Counted from the first letter of the stretch, positions 34,094 to 43,251 are shown. The stretch is DNA of 64,000 bases from Pseudomonas spelaei (GCF_009724245.1 NZ_WNNK01000002.1:248001-312000), one strand, 5' to 3'. The notes: generated by a model from the letters alone, not told the origin. Program-made: numbers and translations.

Positions 34094-34491
34094 TATTCTG
34101 TGCCCCTTCCTTGGTGATTGCGTGCTACGAACGACAGCACGTTTTCCTGGGTTTCACGTTCGTGTGTGCGTATGAAGCCTTGGTGCAGACTGCGCCCTAC
34201 GCAGGGCAATTAAACAGAAAATTAAACACTTTCCAAATTAAATGATGCTTTTTTTGAACGGCCGGGGGCTACGATCGCGGGAAAACCATGATGGCGAGCA
34301 CCCGGACCTTTATTCTTATAGCTGGCGCATGCAACACTTCCGTCAGCGGCGGCCCCCGAAACGCAAACCCGAATCGGACTTTCCCACGATTTGATCGCCC
34401 AGATTTGCGTCGGGTATTGAATGACACTCCCAGGGTGCGAGCGCTGTAAAAACTCGACGTGTCACGACTATAAGGAAATGGTGGGCATTTG
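34094..34491. other. Divergent intergenic region of the SHMT-like and XRE genes
   Basis: These 398 bases carry no convincing gene. An AT-rich patch at 34207-34245 contains three AATTAAAY boxes (34208-34215, 34220-34227 and 34236-34243), which are candidate regulator sites. AAGGA (34472-34476) and GGTGGG (34479-34484) precede the XRE start. Confidence 0.5.
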
Positions 34492-35094
34492 ATGCACAAA
34501 AGAGAAAGAACCGAGTACTTGAAGAGCAACATTAAGTACTTGATAAAAAGTCGCGGAGAGACGCAACTGTCTTTGTGCAATTCCAGCGGCCTGACCAGAA
34601 CCACCATCTATAATATTCTGGAAGGCAAGGTGGTTAATGTACAACAGTCGACCATTCGCAAGATCTCTGATTTTTTCGGGGTGTCTTACACGGAAATAGA
34701 AACCGTCGACTTTGAAGAGAAGGAGATAATCGAGAGTAGCGTTTCCCTGCAAGGCAACATGAACCCGGCGGCAGTCCCGATCATCAAAGAAAGCCTGCTT
34801 ATTTCAAGCATGGATAAGCGAATTGGCGAGTTGGCCACTCTTTATCCACTGACCTATTACTTCGGCACATCCTACAATTTGATCGCGGTACTTCTGGAGA
34901 ACGATATCAGCGGAATAAACGAGCCCGGTGATCTGTTGATCATACAAAAAGGCGCGTCGAGCGACGACAAGGAAAAGCTGGTGTACGACAGAGTAACAAA
35001 AAGACTGTTTATCACGAATGACGTGTGTGCCAGCTCAGAACGCATGTGTGTCGTCGGCGATATCATTGAGGAGCGATTTAATGACGGCGTATGA
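34492..35094 (+). CDS. XRE-family regulator with S24/LexA-like C-terminal fold
   Basis: A 200-residue protein from the ATG at 34492. The helix-turn-helix is at about residues 10-60 (LSLCNSSGLTRTTIYNILEG), then a linker. The C-terminal part (NLIAVLLENDISGINEPGDL, then VVGDIIEERF) resembles the beta-rich S24-type domain of phage repressors, but I see no clear Ser-Lys protease pair, so it may be a dimerisation or sensing domain. GC content falls to about 40 percent, well below the neighbours. The end overlaps the transporter gene by 14 bases. Confidence 0.82.
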   Translation: MHKRERTEYLKSNIKYLIKSRGETQLSLCNSSGLTRTTIYNILEGKVVNVQQSTIRKISDFFGVSYTEIETVDFEEKEIIESSVSLQGNMNPAAVPIIKESLLISSMDKRIGELATLYPLTYYFGTSYNLIAVLLENDISGINEPGDLLIIQKGASSDDKEKLVYDRVTKRLFITNDVCASSERMCVVGDIIEERFNDGV

Positions 35095-35977
35095 GGGTGA
35101 TATCGAGAACAGCAAATATAAACTGCTGGGATTCGAAAACGACAAGAGTTTGGCCGTCATCATGATCATCGCCACGGGCAAGATCATCAGGATAAAACTG
35201 AGCGAAGTAGTGAACAGTGAAATAATGGACAACTTAAATAAAACGGAAATTAAGAACTTGTATAAGAAATTCTATTCTCAAGGCGGAACACTTACTGCCT
35301 ACGATATAAATGACCGTCATGAAAACTCATGGATGATCTATATCATTCTCAACCTGCTGCTCTTTACATTTTATATTTTCACCAGCATTGCCGCGACCAA
35401 GCCTATTTATCTGGAGTCGCTCGATATCATTGTGACTCCGGGCACCTTTCTGTACCCCCTGACATTTTTAATCGTTGACTTGCTGAATGAGCAATTCGGC
35501 CTGAGGCTGGCGAGAAGAGCCATCCTGTTTGCGTTTGCCAGCAACGCGATGATCATCATTCTGCTCTATGGCTCGACCTTCCTTCCCGGCTTGCCCGGCT
35601 GGAAGCTCGACGGGCCTTACAACGATGTGATCGTTCAAGTGTCATCGGTGTTGATCGCCTCTTCGGTTTCGTTTCTTGTTTCGGAAAACATAAACTCGTA
35701 CCTGCTGTGCAAAATCAAGGAGCTGACCAACTCCAAATACCTGTTTTTGCGCATATTCCTGAGCACGTTGTTTGCGGTGATCATTGACAGCTTCGTGTTT
35801 TGCTTCATCGCCTTCTACTGCGCCATGCAAACCAATGACATCCTCAACATGATTTATGTGCAGATCGCGATCAAAGTCTGCTTTGCCTTTTTCAACATCC
35901 TGCCAGCCTATGGTGCCCGCTCGCTGTTCAAGCGCTATATAACGGGCGATAGCCAGGCCCAACAACAAACCACCTGA
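35081..35977 (+). CDS. YhhQ/VUT-family 7-deazaguanine (queuosine precursor) transporter with N-terminal extension
   Basis: AGGAG lies 7 bases before the ATG at 35081 (298 residues); the frame overlaps the XRE gene. Residues about 85-290 contain six membrane segments of the VUT/YhhQ family, with SIAATKPIYLESLDIIVTPG and FLIVDLLNEQFGLRLARRA as typical segments. Known: E. coli YhhQ (about 220 residues) imports preQ0 and preQ1. Here about 85 extra cytoplasmic residues (GFENDKSLAVIMIIATGKII, then NLNKTEIKNLYKKFYSQGG) precede the core, unlike YhhQ. It is very AT-rich for this genome and converges on queC, which supports a 7-deazaguanine role (inference). Confidence 0.85.
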   Translation: MTAYEGDIENSKYKLLGFENDKSLAVIMIIATGKIIRIKLSEVVNSEIMDNLNKTEIKNLYKKFYSQGGTLTAYDINDRHENSWMIYIILNLLLFTFYIFTSIAATKPIYLESLDIIVTPGTFLYPLTFLIVDLLNEQFGLRLARRAILFAFASNAMIIILLYGSTFLPGLPGWKLDGPYNDVIVQVSSVLIASSVSFLVSENINSYLLCKIKELTNSKYLFLRIFLSTLFAVIIDSFVFCFIAFYCAMQTNDILNMIYVQIAIKVCFAFFNILPAYGARSLFKRYITGDSQAQQQTT

Positions 35978-35988
35978 CGGTTTCCAGG

Positions 35989-36018
35989 CCAATGGGTTCA
36001 ATAACATGAACCCATTGG
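35989..36018. terminator. Perfect 12-bp hairpin between the convergent transporter and queC genes
   Basis: CCAATGGGTTCA (35989-36000) pairs with TGAACCCATTGG (36007-36018) around ATAACA. There is no T-run, but its place between two converging stops fits a bidirectional terminator. Confidence 0.65.
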
Positions 36019-36030
36019 CAGGCAACGCTA

Positions 36031-36723
36031 TCAGGCCAGTTTGCTTTTCAGACTTGCCATGACGTCTGCTTTGTTTCCCAGATAATCGTTCAGCCCTTTG
36101 GCACGAAGATTACAAGCATCACAGTTACCGCAACCACTGCCGATAATGCCGTTGTAGCAGGTCAGCGTCTGATCACGAATCAAGTCCAACTGGTTGTGGT
36201 AATCCGCCAGCGCCCACGTCTCTGCCTTGTTCAGCCACATCAGCGGTGTTTCAAGGCGCACGTTATATTCCATGCCCAGTTGAAGGGCTTTATTCAGCGC
36301 TTTGACAAACTCATCCCGGCAATCCGGGTAGCCGGAGAAGTCGGTTTCACACACACCGGTGATGACCGTCTCAGCCTGCACCTGATAGGCATAAATAGAC
36401 GCCAGGGTTAAGAACAGAATGTTTCGTCCCGGTACAAAAGTGCTTGGCAAACTTTCACCTGAACTGTTTACCGTCGGCACCGGGATGTTATCGCGGGTCA
36501 GGCTGCTGATCGCCAACTCGTTCAACAAGGAGGTATCCAGTACTTTGTGCACGGTAGCCCCCAGTTGTTTTGAGAGCTTCTGTGCGACTTCGATTTCGGC
36601 GATATGACGTTGGCCATAATCAAACGTAATACAGTGCACTTCATCGTACAGGGGCAGCGCCTGGATCAGACAGGTCGTCGAATCCTGCCCGCCGCTGAAA
36701 ACGATAACGGCTTTTTTCTTCAT
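36031..36723 (-). CDS. queC: 7-cyano-7-deazaguanine synthase QueC (enterobacterial type)
   Basis: AGGAAG 7 bases upstream supports the ATG at 36723 (230 residues). The PP-loop ATPase motif SGGQDSTT is at residues 10-17 and the zinc ligands Cys189, Cys198, Cys201 and Cys204 are present. Known: QueC converts 7-carboxy-7-deazaguanine to preQ0 with ATP and ammonia, for queuosine and other deazapurines. The protein reads like E. coli QueC ([16 protein letters not shown]), not like the usual Pseudomonas QueC (LLSGGLDS type), so it is probably an acquired second copy. It faces the YhhQ-like transporter. No queD, queE or folE is adjacent. Confidence 0.93.
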   Translation of the reverse strand: MKKKAVIVFSGGQDSTTCLIQALPLYDEVHCITFDYGQRHIAEIEVAQKLSKQLGATVHKVLDTSLLNELAISSLTRDNIPVPTVNSSGESLPSTFVPGRNILFLTLASIYAYQVQAETVITGVCETDFSGYPDCRDEFVKALNKALQLGMEYNVRLETPLMWLNKAETWALADYHNQLDLIRDQTLTCYNGIIGSGCGNCDACNLRAKGLNDYLGNKADVMASLKSKLA

Positions 36724-36793
36724 TATTCTGCTTCCTGCATCAGTCAGTAGGGTCATTTCAACATTTTAAACGGCCCACCGCAGGGCACTCAAT

Positions 36794-36830
36794 AAAAAAC
36801 CCCGCACTTCTCTCGAAGGCGGGGTCTTTT
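36794..36830 (-). terminator. Terminator of the cyo operon
   Basis: On the minus strand GACCCCGCCTTC..GAAGTGCGGGGT ends in six Ts (36794-36830). It lies 15 bases after the cyoE stop. Its hairpin is nearly identical to that at 28867-28903. Confidence 0.92.
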
Positions 36831-36844
36831 GACTGCGTTACCAC

Positions 36845-37732
36845 TCAGTGCGCGTAGGTCACCAGCAGTTCACTCGGCACCCGAAAATCCAGGGACATCG
36901 CCACGCTCAAGGCGGTGATGGTGAAGATCGAGAACACGAACAGCTTGCGCGCCCAGACGGTGTCATCCACCGCCTTGTAGCCGGTCCAGGCCATGTACAA
37001 CCAGTACATGCCCATGGCGGCCGCGACGGCGAGGTAGCTCATGCCGGCGTAGCCACTGAAGGTCAACATCAAGGTCGCCACGAGGAAGGCCAGGATGTAG
37101 AGCAGGATGTGTTTCTTCGCGACCTGGATGCCGCGCTTGACCGGCAATACCGGAATCGAAGCCGCCAGGTAGTCGTTGAAACGGAAGATCGCGATGGCGT
37201 AAGAATGCGGCATCTGCCACAGGCTGAACATCACCAGTAGCACCAGCGCGGCCATGTCGAAGCTATTGGTCACCGCGACATAACCAATCACCGGCGGCAT
37301 CGCCCCCGACAGACTGCCCACCAGCGTGCCGTGAACCGACTTGCGCTTGAGGTACAGGCTGTAGAGGCCGACGTAGATGACGAAACCGATCACGGCAAAC
37401 AGCGCCGCCAACGGATTGGCCACCTTGTACAACAGCACCACACCGGCAACACCCAGGACGGTCGCGAAGATCAGTGCCAGTTTCAGGGAGATAAGGCCCT
37501 GGACCAGCACACGATTCTTGGTGCGCTCCATCTTGATGTCGATGTCGCGGTCGATGCAGTTGTTGAATACACAACCGGAAGCCACCACCAGGGACGTGCC
37601 GATCATCGCAGCCAGGAAAATGGCCAGATCGACATGCCCCTTGGAGGCCAGGAAGAAGCCGCCTGCCACAGAAAGCACGTTACCGAAAATGATCCCCGGT
37701 TTGGTGATTTGGATAAAGTGCTTAAGCGACAT
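36845..37732 (-). CDS. cyoE: Protoheme IX farnesyltransferase (heme O synthase)
   Basis: A 295-residue UbiA-family membrane enzyme that adds a farnesyl group to heme B, making heme O for the oxidase encoded upstream. Nine hydrophobic segments are visible. The first Asp-rich motif is [18 protein letters not shown] and a second conserved region is [17 protein letters not shown]. Last gene of cyoABCDE, 11 bases after cyoD, and followed by a strong terminator. Confidence 0.97.
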   Translation of the reverse strand: MSLKHFIQITKPGIIFGNVLSVAGGFFLASKGHVDLAIFLAAMIGTSLVVASGCVFNNCIDRDIDIKMERTKNRVLVQGLISLKLALIFATVLGVAGVVLLYKVANPLAALFAVIGFVIYVGLYSLYLKRKSVHGTLVGSLSGAMPPVIGYVAVTNSFDMAALVLLVMFSLWQMPHSYAIAIFRFNDYLAASIPVLPVKRGIQVAKKHILLYILAFLVATLMLTFSGYAGMSYLAVAAAMGMYWLYMAWTGYKAVDDTVWARKLFVFSIFTITALSVAMSLDFRVPSELLVTYAH

Positions 37733-37743
37733 CGGGTCTTACC

Positions 37744-38079
37744 TCACTTCGCCATCATGAACGTATGGATGCTGAACATGATCCATACCGACAGGCCAAC
37801 CAGCAGGAGGATTACCAACCCTGCGAACACGAATGCAATCACGTTATCGCGCTGAGCCTTCGAACGGTCCAGGTGCAGGAAGTACACCAGGTGAACCAGA
37901 ACCTGAATCACCGCGAACGCCAGAACGATCATCAAGGTGATCGATTTCGGCAGGGTCGGGTACATCACCAGGCCGAACGGGATCAGCGTCAGGATGACCG
38001 ACAGGATGAAGCCAATGGCGTACGACTTAACGCTGCCGTGACTATCATCATGGCTGTCATGGGAATGTGCATTAGCCAT
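37744..38079 (-). CDS. cyoD: Cytochrome bo3 ubiquinol oxidase subunit IV
   Basis: A 111-residue protein with a His-rich cytoplasmic start ([17 protein letters not shown]) and three membrane helices, as in CyoD. Family segments YAIGFILSVILTLIPFGLVM and VHLVYFLHLDRSKAQRDN are clear. Its start overlaps the cyoC stop by one base (TAATG). Known: it helps assembly and stability of the oxidase. Confidence 0.96.
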   Translation of the reverse strand: MANAHSHDSHDDSHGSVKSYAIGFILSVILTLIPFGLVMYPTLPKSITLMIVLAFAVIQVLVHLVYFLHLDRSKAQRDNVIAFVFAGLVILLLVGLSVWIMFSIHTFMMAK

Positions 38080-38705
38080 TACAGAGTCCCCATCAGGTAG
38101 ACAACGGTGAAGACGCAGATCCAGACCACGTCCAGGAAGTGCCAGAACAGGCTCAGGCAGCTCAGGCGGGTCTTGTTGGTGTTGGTCAGGCCATGCTTGT
38201 TGACCTGATACATCATCACCGCCATCCACAGCAGACCGGCGGATACGTGCAGGCCGTGGGTACCGACCAGCGTGAAGAACGCCGACAGGAAACCAGAGCG
38301 GTGCGGGCCGTAGCCTTCGGAGATCAGCAGATGGAACTCGTTGATCTCCATGCCGATGAAGCCCAGGCCGAACAGGAAGGTCAGGGCCAACCAGCTCAGG
38401 ACGCCTTTCTTGCTGCCCTTGTAGAAGGCCAGCATGGCGAAGCCGTAGGTGATCGAACTGAACAACAGCAAGGCGGTTTCGCCGAGCACGTAAGGCAGTT
38501 CGAAGATGTCGTGGCCCGACGGGCCACCCGCTACGTTGTTTACCAGTACCGCGTACACCGCGAAGATCGACGCAAACAAGATGCAGTCGGTCATCAGGTA
38601 GAGCCAGAAACCGAAGACGGTCATTGGCCCCGAGTCGTGGTGATGGTCATCGTGCCCATGGTCATCGACATGGGCGTGTCCAGCATTGGTCACTAAGTTC
38701 GACAT
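38079..38705 (-). CDS. cyoC: Cytochrome bo3 ubiquinol oxidase subunit III
   Basis: A 208-residue protein with five membrane helices and a His-rich N-terminus ([17 protein letters not shown]). [20 protein letters not shown] and [20 protein letters not shown] are typical of heme-copper oxidase subunit III in its short, quinol-oxidase form. It lies 3 bases after cyoB and overlaps cyoD. Confidence 0.96.
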   Translation of the reverse strand: MSNLVTNAGHAHVDDHGHDDHHHDSGPMTVFGFWLYLMTDCILFASIFAVYAVLVNNVAGGPSGHDIFELPYVLGETALLLFSSITYGFAMLAFYKGSKKGVLSWLALTFLFGLGFIGMEINEFHLLISEGYGPHRSGFLSAFFTLVGTHGLHVSAGLLWMAVMMYQVNKHGLTNTNKTRLSCLSLFWHFLDVVWICVFTVVYLMGTL

Positions 38706-38708
38706 GGT

Positions 38709-40727
38709 TTAAGCCTGTTCCAACGAGGTTTCAACACGGTTGGCCGGGATCTTCTTCTCGGCTACCAGGCGAGCGTGTTGCTCGGCTTCGATGCGTTCGA
38801 TCACGTCGACCGGCACCATGTAGCCTTGATCGTCACGGGCAGCGTGGACGATGAAGTAACCGATGGTACCCACCAGACTCACGATGGCCAGCCACCAGAT
38901 GTGCCAGATCATCGCGAAACCGAACACGGTCAACAGCGCGCCCATCACCACGCCAGTGGCGGTGTTGTTAGGCATGTGGATCGGTTCGTAGTGAGCCGGT
39001 TTCTGGTACGCAGTACCGTCTTCCTTGGCTTCGGTGAACGGATCGATGCTGTTGGCTTTGGGCAGTACAGCGAAGTTGTAGAACGGAGGTGGCGAGGAAG
39101 TCGACCATTCCAGGGTGTGTGCATTCCATGGGTCGCCGGAGTCACAGGCGTTCAGCTTGCGATCACGTACGCTGACATACAGCTGGATCAACTGGCAGGC
39201 GATACCGACAGCAATCATCACCGCACCGAACATGGCGACGTACAGGTACGGCACCCACTCAGGGTTGGTAGTGGCGTTCAGACGACGGGTCATGCCCATG
39301 AAGCCCAAAGCGTAGAGCGGCATGAACGCGACGAAGAAGCCCGAGATCCAGAACCAGAATGCAGCCTTGCCCCAACCTTCGTGCAGCTTGAAGCCGAACG
39401 CTTTCGGGAAGTAGAAGCTGAAACCTGCGATGTAGCCGAATACCGCGCCGCCGATGATCACGTTGTGGAAGTGAGCGATCACGAACAGGCTGTTGTGCAA
39501 CACGAAGTCAGCACCCGGGATGGCCAGCAGTACGCCGGTCATGCCGCCGATGGCGAAGGTCACCATGAAGCCCAGGGTCCACAGAACCTGGCTGGTGATG
39601 CGCAAACGGCCGTGGTAAATGGTGAATAGCCAGTTAAATAGCTTCACCCCCGTCGGGATAGAAATCAGCATCGTCGCCAGGCCAAAGAAGGCGTTGACGC
39701 TGGCCCCCGAACCCATGGTGAAGAAGTGGTGCAGCCAAACCATGAAGCCCAGCACCGAGATCGCGCCCGAGGCGTAGATCATCGAGTGGTGACCGAACAG
39801 GCGCTTGCCGGAGAAGGTCGAGATCACTTCAGAGAAGATACCGAACGCTGGCAGGATCAGGATGTACACCTCAGGGTGACCCCATGCCCAGAACAGGTTC
39901 ACGTACATCATTGGATTGCCACCAAGTTCATTGGTGAAAATGTGGAAATCCAGGTAACGGTCAAGCGACAGCAACGCCATGGTTGCAGCCAGGATCGGGA
40001 ACGAAGCAACGATCAGTACGTTGGCCCAGGTGCAGGTCCAGGTGAAGATCGGCATGTCCATCAGCTTCATGCCAGGGGTACGCATTTTCAAGACGGTGGC
40101 CAGGAAGTTGACCCCCGTCAATGTCGTCCCGAGTCCTGATAGCTGTAGCGCCCAGATGTAGTAGTCCACACCCACGCCCGGACTGTATTGCAGGCCCGAC
40201 AATGGCGGATACGCAACCCAACCGGTCTTGGCGAACTCGCCGACGCCCAGGGACAGGTTGATCAGCACCACGCCGGATACCAGCAACCAGAAGCTCAAGG
40301 AGTTCAGGAACGGGTAGGCAACGTCACGCGCACCAATCTGCAGCGGCAAGGCAAGGTTCATCAGGCCGGTGAAGAAAGGCATCGCCATGAAGATGATCAT
40401 GATCACACCGTGGGCGGTGAAGATCTGGTCATAGTGTTCAGGTGGCAGGTAGCCAGGCGAACCTTCGGTGGCCATGGCCAACTGGGTACGCATCATGATG
40501 GCGTCGGCAAAACCACGCAGCAGCATGACCATGGCAACGATGACGTACATGACGCCGATTTTCTTGTGGTCGACCGATGTCAACCACTCGGTCCACAGGT
40601 AGGTCCACTTCTTGAAGTAAGTGATACCCGCGACCAGCGCCAGACCACCGAGGATGATCATGGCAACCGTCACCATGACAATCGGCTCGTGATACGGGAT
40701 CGCGTCCAGACTTAATTTACCAAACAT
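38709..40727 (-). CDS. cyoB: Cytochrome bo3 ubiquinol oxidase subunit I
   Basis: The 672-residue catalytic subunit, holding low-spin heme b, high-spin heme o3 and CuB. Seen: the heme-ligand segment [19 protein letters not shown], the CuB His-Tyr region [19 protein letters not shown], and the later ligands [10 protein letters not shown] and [13 protein letters not shown]. The full family length with 14-15 helices is present. It reduces O2 to water while pumping protons. It lies 3 bases after cyoA. Confidence 0.98.
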   Translation of the reverse strand: MFGKLSLDAIPYHEPIVMVTVAMIILGGLALVAGITYFKKWTYLWTEWLTSVDHKKIGVMYVIVAMVMLLRGFADAIMMRTQLAMATEGSPGYLPPEHYDQIFTAHGVIMIIFMAMPFFTGLMNLALPLQIGARDVAYPFLNSLSFWLLVSGVVLINLSLGVGEFAKTGWVAYPPLSGLQYSPGVGVDYYIWALQLSGLGTTLTGVNFLATVLKMRTPGMKLMDMPIFTWTCTWANVLIVASFPILAATMALLSLDRYLDFHIFTNELGGNPMMYVNLFWAWGHPEVYILILPAFGIFSEVISTFSGKRLFGHHSMIYASGAISVLGFMVWLHHFFTMGSGASVNAFFGLATMLISIPTGVKLFNWLFTIYHGRLRITSQVLWTLGFMVTFAIGGMTGVLLAIPGADFVLHNSLFVIAHFHNVIIGGAVFGYIAGFSFYFPKAFGFKLHEGWGKAAFWFWISGFFVAFMPLYALGFMGMTRRLNATTNPEWVPYLYVAMFGAVMIAVGIACQLIQLYVSVRDRKLNACDSGDPWNAHTLEWSTSSPPPFYNFAVLPKANSIDPFTEAKEDGTAYQKPAHYEPIHMPNNTATGVVMGALLTVFGFAMIWHIWWLAIVSLVGTIGYFIVHAARDDQGYMVPVDVIERIEAEQHARLVAEKKIPANRVETSLEQA

Positions 40728-40730
40728 CGT

Positions 40731-41672
40731 TTACTCCTCTGCCCCAGCAGCTGAATTCGAGCTCATGTCAGTACCTTCAACCGCGGCCACTTCTTTCTTC
40801 TCGTGCTTGACCGGCTTGCCTGGTTTCATGCCTTCGTACTTGTCGACGATTTTCTGAAACAGGTCCGGCTCGTACGTGGAGTACAGGGCGACAGGGTTGT
40901 TTTGGCTTGGTTTGGCAAGGGCTTCGTATTCAGCTTGATCAAGCTGTTTAGGTGCGGCCTTGACTTCGGCTACCCAGGCGTTGAAGTCTTCCTGGCTCGT
41001 CGAGATCGCTTTGAATTTCATGCCGGTGAAGCCAGCGCCGCTGTAGTTGGCGGAGATGCCTTCCATTTCAGCTTTCTCGTTCGCGATCAGGTGCAGGCGG
41101 GTCTGCATGCCTGCCATCGCGTAGATCTGGCCACCGAGAGCAGGGATGAAGAACGAGTTCATCACGGCGTCGGAGGTGATCCGGAAGTTAAGCGGGGTGT
41201 TCTCCGGGAACTGGATCTCGTTCACCGTGGCGATACCCAGGTCCGGGTAGATGAACAGCCACTTCCAGTCCAGCGCGACCACTTCGATGTTGATCGGCTT
41301 GACGTCGGAGTCCAGCGGACGGTAAGGGTCCAGCTCGTGGGTCGACTTATAGGTGATGTAACCCAGGGCGATGATGATGAGGATCGGGACCAGCCACACC
41401 GCGATTTCGATCTTGGTGGAGTGCGACCACTTCGGCGCGTACGTCGCGCTGGTGTTGGAGGCACGGTATTTCCAGGCGAACGCGAACGTCATGATGATCA
41501 CGGGCACCACGACCAACAGCATCAGCAGGGTGGCGGTGATGATCAGGTTTCGTTGATCCAGACCGACTTGACCTTTGGGGTCGAGCAAGGTCCATTTGCA
41601 GCCTCCCAGCATTAACATCATGCCAAGCAGCGGCAAAAAGCCTAGTAATCGGGGGTACCTGTTTTTACTCAT
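40731..41672 (-). CDS. cyoA: Cytochrome bo3 ubiquinol oxidase subunit II (lipoprotein)
   Basis: The ATG at 41672 is preceded by GAGGTCGTGAG, giving 313 residues; the longer frame has no support. A lipobox, LMLGGC, ends the signal peptide, followed by two membrane helices and the cupredoxin-fold domain (EVVALDWKWLFIYPDLGIAT). The CuA ligands of cytochrome c oxidases are absent, as expected for a quinol oxidase. First gene of cyoABCDE. Confidence 0.97.
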   Translation of the reverse strand: MSKNRYPRLLGFLPLLGMMLMLGGCKWTLLDPKGQVGLDQRNLIITATLLMLLVVVPVIIMTFAFAWKYRASNTSATYAPKWSHSTKIEIAVWLVPILIIIALGYITYKSTHELDPYRPLDSDVKPINIEVVALDWKWLFIYPDLGIATVNEIQFPENTPLNFRITSDAVMNSFFIPALGGQIYAMAGMQTRLHLIANEKAEMEGISANYSGAGFTGMKFKAISTSQEDFNAWVAEVKAAPKQLDQAEYEALAKPSQNNPVALYSTYEPDLFQKIVDKYEGMKPGKPVKHEKKEVAAVEGTDMSSNSAAGAEE

Positions 41673-42416
41673 CTCACGACCTCTAAAGCAGCTTGCGCAA
41701 TGCAGTTGGGTTTTGATCGCCAACACTTCACCCTGCCAAGGGTTGGCATTTCTCTTCGATTGAATAAGGGCCCGCTCGCCGCGCTATACGCGATCGACAC
41801 GTCCGGGTTAGCGGTGAGTTCTTATTCGAATTCGTGGGTCAAAGGCCTTGTTACAGACCAATTCCATTTGGTGCGGATAGTTGAAGGCTGCCGGCACCTG
41901 GGGGTCGCATGAAGCAGTTCCTTCGCCTCTCGACCGCCCTAATGCTCATGGGATGAGCAGCACCGGACATTCAGTGCGGGCGATTGTAGATAGGTAAGGA
42001 GGTAGAAACCATGTCTTATCCAGAAATAATTTTTATCGTTTCCAGCAATAATCCTTCACCATTATTGCAAAGGTGCGTGATCGTATCGCGTTTGATTCTC
42101 AACAAAAACCCCAAAAAGTACCGTGTTATAGGGCATTGCGCCGCATCCCCTACACTGCGTAAGGGAATAGCAAACGCATCCAAGTCCCCTAAAAACAAGG
42201 CATTCGGACATCAGGCAATGTCATCGGCGGCACGTGGCTCGCGGCGTTGGCCAAACGACGAACTGACAGCCAGAATTCTTGCGCGGATGCAAATTTACAT
42301 AGCCGCCTAAGGGGTGGGAAACGTCCTGCGACATCGCCACTGTGACAACATGTCGCATGCTGCGCGCACCCAATATTGCTCTCCGTCACGCCCCCTTCAC
42401 AAAATTCCTACAAACA
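41673..42416. other. Long region upstream of cyoA
   Basis: About 750 bases between cyoA and the dsbB terminator. They must contain the cyo promoter, but I found no clear ANR half-site pair (TTGAT-N4-ATCAA) or strong -35/-10 by eye. A short open frame with a perfect ribosome site lies at 42011-42310, and an inverted repeat TGCGACAT / ATGTCGCA lies at 42327-42334 and 42350-42357. Confidence 0.4.
42011..42310 (+). CDS. Possible small protein (99 residues), doubtful
   Basis: The ATG at 42011 is preceded by TAAGGAGG (41996-42003), a full anti-16S match, at ideal spacing. The product is basic and Ser/Ala-rich with no recognisable domain. Codon use is not typical of the neighbours and the frame lies in the long cyoA upstream region. 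Kept only because the ribosome site is so good. It may be a lineage-specific small protein or a decayed gene end. Confidence 0.25.
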   Translation: MSYPEIIFIVSSNNPSPLLQRCVIVSRLILNKNPKKYRVIGHCAASPTLRKGIANASKSPKNKAFGHQAMSSAARGSRRWPNDELTARILARMQIYIAA

Positions 42417-42456
42417 AAAACGCCCCGGCCTGCCTGTAAGGAAGACTGGGGCGTTC
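42417..42456 (-). terminator. Terminator of dsbB
   Basis: On the minus strand AACGCCCC and GGGGCGTT form the stem of a hairpin ending in TTTTTG, 13 bases after the dsbB stop. Confidence 0.9.
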
Positions 42457-42468
42457 TTGATTAACGGG

Positions 42469-42975
42469 TCAGGCTTTGCTGTGACGATTGCGGTAAATGC
42501 CCAGCGGCACCAGGATCACCGTCAGCACAAAGGCCACCAGCGCCCATTGCGCCAGGGACAGGCCGAGGATCGGCGGGTAAGGCGTGCTGCAGAAACCGTC
42601 GACCTGGAAACCAAGGGGGAAGATCGTCGCCAGGGGCAGGCCATCGACAATCGGCTGCAGCACATCAATGCCACAGCTGACCTGAGGGTAGAACTGGGTG
42701 TACACATGATGCCCGGCGGCGGCGACGCCACCGATGGCACTGAGGACCACCAACACTTCAAAGAGCGTGACGCTGCGGGTGGTGCGCATGGCGGCACCGA
42801 TAAAGGCGAAGATCGCAATCAGCAGCAAGGCATAACGTTGCAGGATGCACAGCGGGCATGGCGCCTCGCCCAACACCACCTGCATGTACAGCGCCCCGCC
42901 GATCAGCGCCAGGCAGATGATGCCCAGCAACACCAGAAAGCGTCGTTCCCGTCCCAAACGCATTTCGTCACTCAT
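42469..42975 (-). CDS. dsbB: Disulfide bond formation protein B
   Basis: A 168-residue inner-membrane protein with four helices. The first periplasmic loop holds the redox pair CPLC (EAPCPLCILQRYAL), and the second pair is supplied by CGIDVLQPIV and VDGFCST. Known: DsbB reoxidises DsbA and passes electrons to ubiquinone. Pseudomonads usually have two DsbB paralogues; this one sits beside cyo, a common arrangement. A strong terminator follows. Confidence 0.95.
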   Translation of the reverse strand: MSDEMRLGRERRFLVLLGIICLALIGGALYMQVVLGEAPCPLCILQRYALLLIAIFAFIGAAMRTTRSVTLFEVLVVLSAIGGVAAAGHHVYTQFYPQVSCGIDVLQPIVDGLPLATIFPLGFQVDGFCSTPYPPILGLSLAQWALVAFVLTVILVPLGIYRNRHSKA

Positions 42976-43138
42976 CCCCGTTTCCCTTTGCCAATAATGG
43001 TTGTTGTCGACCGTGTCGATGCCAATGGCCGCAAGTTTACACGCAGAGCGTGAACGTTGAGCAGTTGGCGTCAGGAGGTTTAAACAGCAAGGGTTAACAG
43101 CGGATTAATCGTTGAACAGGTTGTGACTGTGCTGACGC

Positions 43139-43224
43139 CATCGCGGGCAAGCCCGGCTCCCACAGTTGACCGAGTTGCTCAAGCAAACACCGTTCAACTG
43201 TGGGAGCCGGGCTTGCCCGCGATG
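43139..43224. repeat. REPIN F (31-bp arms)
   Basis: Arms 43139-43169 and 43194-43224 are perfect inverted repeats with the core CTGTGGGAGCCGGGCTTGCC and GCGATG ends, around a 24-base loop. This is a different subtype from B-D. It lies just past the hmp stop, between hmp and dsbB. Confidence 0.92.
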
Positions 43225-43251
43225 AGGCCGACCCGGTGTATGGGTTAAACC

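Noticed and set aside
34492..36723. A dpd-type DNA 7-deazaguanine modification system
   Set aside because: No DpdA-like transglycosylase, helicase or restriction gene is present; only a transporter, QueC and a regulator are seen.
41673..42010. ANR/Fnr site for the cyo operon
   Set aside because: TTGAT occurs only as single half-sites without a paired ATCAA at the right spacing.
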